Source of the DNA: Saccharomycopsis fibuligera x Saccharomycopsis cf. fibuligera
Lineage: Eukaryota > Ascomycota > Saccharomycetes > Ascoideales > Saccharomycopsidaceae
Length of the DNA stretch: 64,000 bases
NCBI GenBank assembly: GCA_001936135.1
Contig: CP012819.1
Location: forward strand, 2,141,501 to 2,205,500
Direction: 5' to 3'
Under the pieces are notes generated by a model that saw only the letters and a program-made list of their open reading frames with translations, was not told the origin of the DNA and ran no database searches. Positions 1 to 8,821 of this stretch are shown in pieces; the stretch's first letter is position 1, and every line of letters begins with the position of its first letter. The translations under genes and the position numbers were made by a program.

Positions 1-67
1 AGTAGTAAGAAAAATTGCGAGAAAGAAGACGATCATACAAGATGAGGAGGATGATGATGAGGAATGA
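1..67 (+). CDS. 3' end of a truncated unknown gene (partial)
   Basis: The frame starting at base 2 is open from the window edge to a TGA at 65-67. It encodes about 21 residues: a basic stretch (RKIARKK) followed by an acidic tail (DEEDDDEE) at the very C-terminus. A basic-then-acidic tail at a stop codon is common in nuclear and ribosome-associated proteins and looks like real coding sequence. Downstream DNA turns AT-rich at once, as expected of a yeast 3' UTR. The gene would converge on the AVT2-like gene. Too little is present to name it, and a chance open frame of this length is possible. Confidence 0.4.
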   Translation, partial: VVRKIARKKTIIQDEEDDDEE

Positions 68-510
68 TGGAATTGTTATTGCGTATTTAAAGTAAATAAA
101 ACTGGAAAAAATAGAACTGAACTGTCTTTTGATTTCTGATTTCTGATTTCTTTGCTTAGTGCTTTTTCTTTGTTTTTGTTTATTCTTGTCTATTCAATTA
201 GATAGCGGATGAGTAAAATTTTCAGGATATGTATAACCCTCATTTCTCTTAAACTTTTATGGTTTGTATTGGAAAAATCCGTATGTATTGTTTAGCGAGT
301 GTACAAGGAACCGAATTGATTTTTTAGTATGAAAACAAAGTTAAAGTAAATTTTGAGGTAAACAGAGAATATCTAAATACTAAATTATGAACACAATCTA
401 CACGAATGTAAACAAGAACTGAAAATAGAAACATTAGACAAGAAATGGCACTTCAATGATGCACAAATACAAATCGCCCTCTCGACTAACGCTTTTATCC
501 TCAATAGTAA
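68..510. other. Intergenic, convergent 3' regions
   Basis: This is AT-rich spacer between the partial gene on the left and the 3' end of the AVT2-like gene. I see only short A/T runs and a tandem TTTCTGA-like repeat near 130-150. No RNA gene or further ORF is supported. Confidence 0.5.
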
Positions 511-2151
511 CTACCCCACCTTACAATGATCCCCCAAGCTGCCTCTATTCGTATATGCTTCCACAATAGTCTGCGTAGAACTAATAACAAGCACCAAAAT
601 TCCAAACACAATAGTAAAATAACTAGGAAAATTCTCCTTGAATGTCTTGGATTTATAATCGGTTAACTTCAAGTAACATAAACATGGAAAAATAAATGCC
701 ATTATTGAGGCGCTTACTGAACCAATAATTTCTAAAGTGGCGCCCAAGTTGCACGTCATTAAAGATACGGCCATTGTGCCAAAAACTAAAAACGTAGTAG
801 TAAGGAAATGTTTATGGACTAGTTCATTGTGTTGATTTTCCTCTTCGGCATCGTAAGCATTAGCGTTGTTGTCAGTATCTGGATCTAAGACATGAGTTTG
901 GGACTGAGATTCCTCTTGTGATAATGGCTGATGGGTGAAATTATGGGGATTGTTGTTAATGTTAATCAAATCATGAACTACTTCCCTGACGACAAAAATC
1001 TCCAATGGGAAAGTAGTCAACATATTCATCCCAAAACATACTCTAGCAATGTTGATGATCCAGTCATCTTGAGCAAAATTGTTCAATATGTTACCTTTGG
1101 TATTATCTTTGAACATTAAGTCCCCAGAAATGCCGACCAACGCACAACAAATCATCGAAATAAAGCAACTCAAATGAGTTAATTTTGTAAATCTGTCCAA
1201 TGTTGGTTTTCTCAACGAATCATATATGAATGACGTATTATGGTGGCATACTAAGGCAAACGAAATCACAGAAATGCCTTGAAATATGGATGAACTAAAC
1301 ACGTAACCTTGGAATGAATTGGCAAATTGAAACTGTTTCAACTTTTCCGCCGATAAGCTAAATCCATGAATAACAATGATTAAGATAATCGTTAGCATGT
1401 TAATTAGGGCGAAAAGTGAAGATACAGCCAATTTGGCAATGTTATCAGTAAGTGACAATGGATATGAGATAAAGCATGTCAAGAGCACAATTACTGTGTT
1501 TCTCTTGAGCAAAAATTGCAAAAAATAATTATTCTCCAACCACTTATCTGGAGTTATCGATTGCAATACATGAGGTATAGTATCCCCAATAATTATGCAA
1601 AATGCCACTGATCCACCAATAGCGAAAAAACCTTGAGATAGTAATATGATAAACTTCCCCAATTTGCCAAAACACCTATCAGCAGTCTCTTGATATGTCT
1701 TTGTGGCGGAAAGTTTGCAATTTATGATAATTAATCTGATGGTCCAGTCCACAAGCACAGTTAAAAATATGAATACAAATATACTGGTAAATATACCACA
1801 ATTTTTTGTTGCATAGGGCTGGCCAATTATCCCTGCTCCTAAAATACTATTTGACATATTCATGAAGGCCATTTTCATACTCGACTTGGGGCTGTCATCT
1901 TGGTTTTGTTGCTGCTGTTGCTGCTGTTGCTGCTCCTCAAGATCGTTGTCGAGCTCATGTAGCACAAACTCATCGTGGTCGTCATGTTCCATGAAGCGGG
2001 TGTTGTTATTCCTGTTGTTGTTTATGATGCTGTGACTAGTATAATCTAATTCCTCGTCTTCTTCCGGAGTGGTATTACTGTCCAAAGAAATAGACCTTAA
2101 CTCTATACTGTTGTCATCTCGGGGCACCCTCAAATGCTGGGGAGTAGTCAT
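511..2151 (-). CDS. AVT2: AVT2-like vacuolar amino-acid transporter
   Basis: 546 residues of the amino acid/auxin permease (AAAP) family. The N-terminal ~90 residues are hydrophilic and acidic with a 9-residue Gln tract (about 74-82). About 11 membrane segments follow, near residues 95-115, 121-143, 170-195, 219-236, 242-264, 285-305, 325-345, 363-385, 450-470, 474-494 and 511-530. The first segment carries the family motif NSILGAGIIGQPYA, and VDWTIRLI and AFCIIIGDTIPH match what I remember of yeast Avt2. A ~60-residue Gln/Asn/Asp-rich loop (about 396-448) separates TM8 and TM9. Yeast Avt proteins move neutral amino acids across the vacuolar membrane by proton antiport or export; the direction here is inferred. 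The gene is divergent from FOL1 across a 1.24-kb promoter. Family certain, AVT2 orthology likely. Confidence 0.8.
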   Translation of the reverse strand: MTTPQHLRVPRDDNSIELRSISLDSNTTPEEDEELDYTSHSIINNNRNNNTRFMEHDDHDEFVLHELDNDLEEQQQQQQQQQNQDDSPKSSMKMAFMNMSNSILGAGIIGQPYATKNCGIFTSIFVFIFLTVLVDWTIRLIIINCKLSATKTYQETADRCFGKLGKFIILLSQGFFAIGGSVAFCIIIGDTIPHVLQSITPDKWLENNYFLQFLLKRNTVIVLLTCFISYPLSLTDNIAKLAVSSLFALINMLTIILIIVIHGFSLSAEKLKQFQFANSFQGYVFSSSIFQGISVISFALVCHHNTSFIYDSLRKPTLDRFTKLTHLSCFISMICCALVGISGDLMFKDNTKGNILNNFAQDDWIINIARVCFGMNMLTTFPLEIFVVREVVHDLININNNPHNFTHQPLSQEESQSQTHVLDPDTDNNANAYDAEEENQHNELVHKHFLTTTFLVFGTMAVSLMTCNLGATLEIIGSVSASIMAFIFPCLCYLKLTDYKSKTFKENFPSYFTIVFGILVLVISSTQTIVEAYTNRGSLGDHCKVG

Positions 2152-3388
2152 TGGATTGTTGCTATGGAAATGCTCTATATATGTTCTATTATATTATGCT
2201 GGTGATGTTTTGTATTGCGCTGACGTAGCTCGACATCTCACACACCACTGTCAGATTCATCTCACTAATTCAGATCAGCATCGCGCTTTGATGGATCTGC
2301 ATCATGGATGAATAGTGGTGATTTGGCTTTAAATTTCACCACCGGCCGATGTCTGGTTTTAATCCGGTTTTGTGCGCTAAGGCCTCTGTTTCACGATTTA
2401 AAAGAATCTTACCTATTAATAGGTGTAATTGAACGATTCTCTACATTCTCAAGTATCATTTGCTTCTAGTTCTTGCAAAATGTACTGCTTGTGTTGATAA
2501 TCACCATGGCTGCTGTCCTTAAACCTGGCATTAAATGCCCGGAAATCAAATATTTTATTCATGATACTTGGTTACCCGCAAACTTAGTGTCACGAGTTCC
2601 GAGGGCTTCTTAAAGAGAAAAAATTGTCGAAATTTCTAAAAAGTATTTAAGAGCCGGAGATTCTCTTTTTATTGTTTCAACTTTTTTCTTCTTCTTTTTA
2701 TGTCTATATAGCTCGTTCGCTGAACAAGTCTTGAAGAGTAGGTTTGTTTTTCGATAGTAGTGCTATTGAATAGCACAACGCTTGTGTTATGTTTAATATC
2801 TGTGTTGTGCTATCAATTACGCTCCGGTAATACTTCCAGAGAACATTGTTAATGATGAAAATCTAACTCAGCTCACTCAGAGTCACAATGTGCTGATAAC
2901 TTTTCCTATCCAACATTCATCAAATTTCTGATCCTTCAACATAGTTTTCTAGGAAGCTCAATTGCCGCAGTTTATGATTGATTTTTTATATGATGCTTTT
3001 GTACTAACAAAATATCACAGATTCATAATTTTATATGTCTAATATACAATCTTTTCAAGGTTAACTTACTTTTCGTAACTTATTCTCTTGTTTGCAACTG
3101 CTGTCTTTGAGCGTAAACTTCACAAAGTGCTTGTTTTCCTGTCTCTCTGTAGTCTTACTATACTGTTAAACTGAATTTTTTTTGTAATCCAGCTCGGCCT
3201 CAGTCCGCTATGGCATATATAAAGCACCATAGTAGTCTTAATTTTCACGTGGAGATATGCACGCTAAAACTACGAGCAAAAATTTTCCCTAGGCGATGAC
3301 TGATAACCGCCAACCTATTCTTGTTGTCTGTCTCATCTCTCGCTGATCCTTTATCAAGCACTTCGAAATATATTTTTCAATTCTTTAG
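2152..3388. promoter_or_regulatory. Divergent AVT2-like / FOL1 promoter region
   Basis: This 1.24-kb spacer separates two genes reading outward. Two short upstream ORFs precede FOL1: 3257-3292 (11 codons plus stop) and 3296-3346 (16 codons plus stop, ending 42 bases before the FOL1 ATG). Whether they lie in the mRNA is unknown. A TACTAAC followed by CAG occurs at 3002-3020 without an obvious 5' splice site. Nothing else stands out. Confidence 0.4.
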
Positions 3389-6061
3389 ATGATCAGACTC
3401 TTCATAAAGAATGTCCTTAGATCCTCACCATCGCAAACACTAGCCACCCACATCTGTTATACTTATCCCAAAAGATACTTTTCCGCCATGCGTCAACTCT
3501 CGGTGCCAGCAGTCAAAACCTCGAACCAGATCTTTGTCAAGAACTTGAAAATAAATGCCAACATAGGCAAAAATTATTGGAATGTGTTGAACCAAGCACC
3601 TCTTGGTTACAACCTATCAATCATTTTAGATTTGAACAAGTCAATTCTTCAAAAATCCGGCATCACCGATGATTTAAATTACTCTATTTCTTACGCTGAT
3701 GTCTCCAACGCCATCTTGCAGTACTTGAACCATAACCAGCAACTCACTTTTCATGATGACAATAGCTTTTTGAATGAAATATTCAACTTGTTGGTCAATG
3801 GCGACAGCAAGATCCAAAACTTGAATGACAAGTTTTGCAATAATCTTTGCTTCATTCTCGACAATGATAAATTCCATTTGAAGTTAGGTAATTTGAAAAT
3901 CATTAAATCTTACTCATTGCTAAACAATATAAAAAAACACGATAATTACATTTTTATTGAGGATTTAAAATTATTAACTAAGATCGGGATCTTTGACTTT
4001 GAGAGGCAAAAAAAGCAATACGTCTCCATCAATTTGGAACTTGATCTTGATGAAATCACCAACAAATCTCAAAACATCAACGATTTTGTCAAAAATGAGC
4101 TTTTGGAAGCGCTTATTGAATATGTGGAAAATACCGAATTCCTAACAATTGAAGCATTAATCACTGCAGTGAATGTTTACTTGAGAGAAAGATTTGGAAT
4201 CATAAATATATTCAACTTGAAGATTTCCAAACTTAATGCGGTTCTAAATGCCGACCAAGTTGGCCTTCAAATTACCAATAGCAAATTATCTGATAGCAAC
4301 GAACCAGGAAGAATCAATGAAGTTATTAAAAATAACCAAGAATTTCAAAAGTTAGCCTCGTCCAAGAATTCAAAAAACCATATTGCATATCTCGCATTTG
4401 GCACAAATCATGGTGACAAAATTGCAAACATTTATCAAATGATTGATGCCCTTAGGTCGTCTTTGGAAATTGACATATTGGCTACGTCTTCATTACATGA
4501 GACTCTGCCAATGTACTTTTTGGATCAATCCAATTTTATAAATGGTGCTTTGAAAATCAAAACGTCACTTTCTCCTATCGAATTGTTAAATTTTTTGAAA
4601 AACGTTGAGTACAAGAAATTGCACAGAGTTAAAGAATTTGATAATGGGCCTCGAACAATTGATTTGGATATCATTTTGTACGATGATATTGTTTACAATA
4701 ATACTAGCAGCTCTGAACAGAAAAACATAGACGAATTACCATTAATCATCCCCCATCCTCGCATGTTGGAAAGATTGTTTGTTTTGGACCCACTTTCTGA
4801 AATATTAGAACCATTTGAAGATACACATCCAGTGACTAACCGCTCAATATTGAATCATCATTATCAACATTTGAAATCCGTTAGCAAAAAGGAACTTATC
4901 CAGACAGTGGTACCTTTGAGAAGAACCATTACCAACAAAAGCAACTCCAAATACGATACTTGGAATTTCACATTTAAACATGACAAAACCCTAATCATGG
5001 GGATTGTAAACATGACCAAAGACTCATTTTCTGATGGCGGCAAAAACTACGACTTGGATAATGCTTTTGAGAATACTAAAAAGCTTATTGCTCAAGGAGC
5101 AGACATTATTGACATTGGAGCCACATCCACTAAGCCAGGTACAGATATCAACGCATCTATCGCTGATGACGAAATCGCATTAATAATTCCCCTTGTGGCT
5201 AAAATCCGCAATGATGATGATCCAAAAATCAACTCTATACTAATCAGTGTCGACACTTTTCATAGCAAGACTGCCCATGAAGCAGTGCTCAATGGGGCCG
5301 ATATAATTAACGATATCAGTATGGGAACATACGATGAGAATATATATAACGTGGTACGAGATTTGCAAGTGCCATACATTATGAATCATACTCGTGGCAC
5401 CCCAGACAACATGACAAAATTGACAAAATATGATTTAAACGAAGACAAAAACATAATTGAGTTCAATAAAGGAACAAACGTTAGTGCATTAGCTAATGAG
5501 CTTGATGAAGATTTGGAGGAAATTAATTTCATCAATGCGGTAAGTAAGGAATTGGCCATTAGTGTTAACAGAGCAATGAAAGCGGGGGTCAACAAATGGC
5601 AAATTATCCTTGACCCAGGGATTGGATTTGCAAAGACATTGAAACAAAATTTGACAATTGTTAGAAGATCGAAGTCTTTTCGTGATTATTCAGTGTTGTT
5701 GAAAAATTATAAACAAATTAAGACATTCAATGAGATCAACGGCGTTGAAGCTAGTGTTGGTGATTTTGAAAGTGGCGCTAGTGCTAACAGCGCAATTTTA
5801 AGTGCTCGTGACGAAAATCATTTGGATTACCTATCATTCACAAAGCTCCCAATTTTGATTGGACCGAGCAGAAAACGCTTCATAAGTAGAATAACTGGTG
5901 AAGAATTAGACTTAAGTAAAGATGAAAAAACGGTGATTGGGACAAGTGGAGTGATTATGGCATGCATTGCGAATAAGACTAATATTGTTCGGGTTCATGA
6001 TGTTGATGAGATCAAAAAGATTTGTTTGCTTGGCGATGCTATTTACAATGATATTGTGTAA
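3389..6061 (+). CDS. FOL1: Trifunctional folate synthesis enzyme (DHNA / HPPK / DHPS)
   Basis: 890 residues carrying three consecutive steps of folate synthesis. Residues 1-34 are basic, Ser/Thr-rich and almost free of acids, like a mitochondrial presequence. Two dihydroneopterin aldolase (FolB) units occupy about 45-295, with the second copy recognisable at FIEDLKLLTKIGIFDFER. The HPPK domain is about 330-480 (AYLAFGTNHGDKIANI, GPRTIDLDIILYD, IPHPRMLER). The DHPS domain is about 530-890 (MGIVNMTKDSFSDGG, DIIDIGATSTKPG, INDISMG, IILDPGIGFAKT, LIGPSRKRF). DHPS is the sulfonamide target. The DHPS part has two extra polar stretches (about 680-712 and 755-815) that read as loop insertions. Length and domain order match fungal Fol1. 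Codon 373 is CTG (4505-4507), probably read as Ser. Confidence 0.96.
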   Translation: MIRLFIKNVLRSSPSQTLATHICYTYPKRYFSAMRQLSVPAVKTSNQIFVKNLKINANIGKNYWNVLNQAPLGYNLSIILDLNKSILQKSGITDDLNYSISYADVSNAILQYLNHNQQLTFHDDNSFLNEIFNLLVNGDSKIQNLNDKFCNNLCFILDNDKFHLKLGNLKIIKSYSLLNNIKKHDNYIFIEDLKLLTKIGIFDFERQKKQYVSINLELDLDEITNKSQNINDFVKNELLEALIEYVENTEFLTIEALITAVNVYLRERFGIINIFNLKISKLNAVLNADQVGLQITNSKLSDSNEPGRINEVIKNNQEFQKLASSKNSKNHIAYLAFGTNHGDKIANIYQMIDALRSSLEIDILATSSLHETLPMYFLDQSNFINGALKIKTSLSPIELLNFLKNVEYKKLHRVKEFDNGPRTIDLDIILYDDIVYNNTSSSEQKNIDELPLIIPHPRMLERLFVLDPLSEILEPFEDTHPVTNRSILNHHYQHLKSVSKKELIQTVVPLRRTITNKSNSKYDTWNFTFKHDKTLIMGIVNMTKDSFSDGGKNYDLDNAFENTKKLIAQGADIIDIGATSTKPGTDINASIADDEIALIIPLVAKIRNDDDPKINSILISVDTFHSKTAHEAVLNGADIINDISMGTYDENIYNVVRDLQVPYIMNHTRGTPDNMTKLTKYDLNEDKNIIEFNKGTNVSALANELDEDLEEINFINAVSKELAISVNRAMKAGVNKWQIILDPGIGFAKTLKQNLTIVRRSKSFRDYSVLLKNYKQIKTFNEINGVEASVGDFESGASANSAILSARDENHLDYLSFTKLPILIGPSRKRFISRITGEELDLSKDEKTVIGTSGVIMACIANKTNIVRVHDVDEIKKICLLGDAIYNDIV

Positions 6062-6918
6062 GTGCGTGAATGGTTTTATATACTTGATATGCTTTTTTAC
6101 AGCTGGTCTCTAGCTGTTGAAATTTAGTTAATGATAGATGATATCAATATTTAATATCGTTAACATAATCATGAAAAAAGAAGAAAAGTATGCATAGCAA
6201 GTGATTCGAAAGCATACTAATATTTGAATATTAACAAATCGTTTTGATACTAGTTTTGAATTTTACTTTTATTAATGTTTTTGAATTCTTGTATTCAAAT
6301 TCCTAACTTTTTTTAGTAAGAAACTTCCACCGTGCACCATACATAGTTACAGCTCTAATGAAACGCACACTCACCAGCAAGATAAACAATAGATGATATG
6401 GTCAAGTGGAAGGGAGAAGAAAATAAATAAGAAATAAAGACAACACAACAATATGATATAGGTGGTGATAGTGATAAAAATATTAGTAACAATAATAATA
6501 ATGATAATAATAATATTAAGACTTGTAAAAATTATAATAGAAAAATGAAAAACAAATACGTATCATCCAACTGAAAAAGAATTAATAATGAAAAAGGTCA
6601 TGAGAAATAAACATTGAGCAGTGCAAAAATGAAAAAACTAAAAGAGAAGATGAAAAAGAACACAACACAGCATAGCATATACACAACTTGGTTCATAACT
6701 AATCAAGACAAAAATTAATAATAGAAGTAATAGTAGTAATAAATAGTAATAGTAACAATAGAACAATAATTTCATCTCGATTAGTCAACCAATTCGCCAA
6801 CGTACATCCTTACCTCTTCCCTAAGGACCAGTCAAACAAACCTTCAACATTTGTCACTTCTTTCACCAATCAACAACACTCAGCTCACACCCCAAGGATA
6901 CAATTTGAACTAGTTTAC
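6062..6918. other. Intergenic between convergent FOL1 and GIS2
   Basis: 857 bp of AT-rich 3'-flanking DNA with runs of ATA/AAT, including an (AAT)-rich simple-sequence patch near 6481-6520. It will hold both 3' UTRs. No ORF or RNA gene is supported. Confidence 0.5.
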
Positions 6919-7437
6919 TTAATTCACAACAGTACAGTTTCTAGAAATGTGACCAGGTTGATGACAGTTGTAACAAGTCTTGTCATTTTTAGCTTCAAAA
7001 GGAGCACTGTTGCAATCCTTGGAAATGTGACCTTGCAAACCACAATTGTAACATTTGACACTAGGAGCTTGACAGTCTCTGGCAAAGTGGTTGATACCAC
7101 CACATTTGTAACAAGTAGTAGCAGCTCTAGAAGCACCGCCGTAAGGTCTAGATGGGCCGGCACCAGCAACTGGAGTTGGAGCAGTACAGTCCTTGGAAAT
7201 ATGACCAACCTTGTTACATTTGTAACATCTCACACTGTTGTTTGGACATTCGCTTTTGATGTGACCGGATTTACCACAAACGTAACAGGTCTTTTCAGCA
7301 GCAGTGTGAGGAGCATCACATTCACTAGAGTTGTGGCCTGGTTTGTGACAATTGTAACACAATCTTTCAGTTTGTGGACAGTCATTAGCAATGTGACTAG
7401 ACTCACCACATTTGTAACAAGTTTTAATAAAGACCAT
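6919..7437 (-). CDS. GIS2: CCHC zinc-knuckle nucleic-acid-binding protein
   Basis: 172 residues made almost entirely of seven CX2CX4HX4C zinc knuckles: CYKCGESSHIANDC, CYNCHKPGHNSSEC, CYVCGKSGHIKSEC, CYKCNKVGHISKDC, CYKCGGINHFARDC, CYNCGLQGHISKDC and CYNCHQPGHISRNC. A Gly/Ala/Pro-rich linker (about 88-108) lies between the fourth and fifth. Seven knuckles is the number in S. cerevisiae Gis2 and human CNBP, which bind mRNA, associate with translating ribosomes and enter stress granules. Codon use is strongly biased (AAG, TGT, GGT, AAC), suggesting high expression. The ATG at 7435-7437 is the first in frame and leads directly into the first knuckle. Open frames on the opposite strand here are shadows of the Cys/His periodicity. 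Confidence 0.93.
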   Translation of the reverse strand: MVFIKTCYKCGESSHIANDCPQTERLCYNCHKPGHNSSECDAPHTAAEKTCYVCGKSGHIKSECPNNSVRCYKCNKVGHISKDCTAPTPVAGAGPSRPYGGASRAATTCYKCGGINHFARDCQAPSVKCYNCGLQGHISKDCNSAPFEAKNDKTCYNCHQPGHISRNCTVVN

Positions 7438-8720
7438 TTTTGTAATTTATTGAAATATTTTTTATTGAATTTGTAGTAATTGTTATTATTTAATCCAAGT
7501 GAACGTTAATTCAAAATCTGGATGATATGTGATAAAGATTAATAAACAATGATAATATAATATTTTTGAAAACCTTTTGTAAAAAAAAGGAAAAAATTAA
7601 ATATATTTTTATATATCAAGTGGCGTATCAGAAAAGACAGTAGCAATAAAAAAAAAAAAAAAAAATCGGAGACTGGAGACTGAAAAAATGTCAGTGTCTC
7701 TACCCCCGACTTCCTATTTTTTCAAAATTTCTTTTTTTTTTTGCATTAGCTGCAGGCGCTTCTCTAATGCGGTAAGCTGCCGGGAACTAAGAAGAAAATT
7801 TTTTTGTCTCTTGTCTCCTGTGCCAAATCGGCCCGAGCCGGGTATTCCCCCGAAAATTCTCAAAAATTGTCCATGATTCTCAAATTTCGAAGGTCAATTC
7901 TCAAAATTCAAAGCGGAGCTCGTGATCAAAGACTGGAGAAGACAAAAAGACTACTTCGTATGACTATTGCAGATATCCGCATCCTGGTACAGCGCATACG
8001 GTTTGCAACGTTTCGCTTCGAGTTTTGATGTTTAACATTGCCTAGTTTTCAGGATGTAGAATATTGTGTGTTGCAATCCTGGCCGTGGCGTACATATGGG
8101 GTGATTCCTTTAACTTAAATGTAAATGCAACACTCAATGACACCTTTATGCATGGACTTTACAGAATAGAATTCTAGAGTCACAACAGCATTCAGGTACA
8201 TTAACTTTAACAGTCACCGAAGTATGATGAGTAGCTTAGCGAATTAGTAACAAACGAAAATGTAATACTATTTCAAGATTAATACGATTTTGAGTAACAA
8301 GAGATGTACATAATCGACAAAATATTTAGACAAAGTTTTTAATTTAGAGTAGTAAGACAATAAAGAGGTAAGACAGCAAAGAAAAAAGAAGAACATTACA
8401 ATTCAAATTTAAGGGAAGTGGAAGAAAAGAAAGGTTAATATGCAATGCAGTGGAAGATTGATAAAACATAAAGTAAAAGATGAAAAATATAAAAAGTACA
8501 AAAAAATGAAAAGAAAAAACTCAAATATAAAGAAGTGTAGAAAAATACAAAAGTGAATATAGAAAAAAAGTATATAGGTGAAAATAAATAGTGAAAAGAG
8601 TAGTCTTTTTTCAAGTAAAATAAAATAAAATAGCCAATAACTAAAAAATAACGACACAGGTAAGAGAGAAAGAAAGAAACACTACCAAGAACAGAAACGG
8701 AACACAGGTCACACACACAA

Positions 8721-8761
<41 letters not shown>

Positions 8762-8821
8762 ACAGCAAAACTAACAGCAATAATAAACAACAATAAGAAA
8801 AAAGAAATAGAAAGCAAAAGC
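7438..8821. promoter_or_regulatory. GIS2 promoter and DOT6 3' region
   Basis: The left part (to about 8.1 kb) should be the GIS2 promoter. It has A/T runs, a GGAGACT doublet near 7668-7680, and ATTCTCAAA three times between about 7855 and 7910. The right part is purine-rich DNA downstream of DOT6 and ends in a 35-base A run at 8722-8756. No ORF with convincing coding character is present. Confidence 0.4.
8722..8756. repeat. A35 homopolymer downstream of DOT6
   Basis: An uninterrupted run of 35 A. It lies about 65 bases downstream of the DOT6 stop codon, on that gene's 3' side, and reads as T35 on the sense strand. Confidence 0.9.

Noticed and set aside
2506-2613. 35-codon ORF with a perfect ACCATGG context
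   Set aside because: Too short and unrecognised, within a divergent promoter; no supporting signal.
3002-3020. TACTAAC followed by CAG, possible FOL1 leader intron
   Set aside because: I find no GTATGT-type donor upstream between 2152 and 3000.
6949-7476. 175-codon frame opposite GIS2
   Set aside because: It mirrors the periodic Cys/His knuckles of GIS2; a shadow frame.
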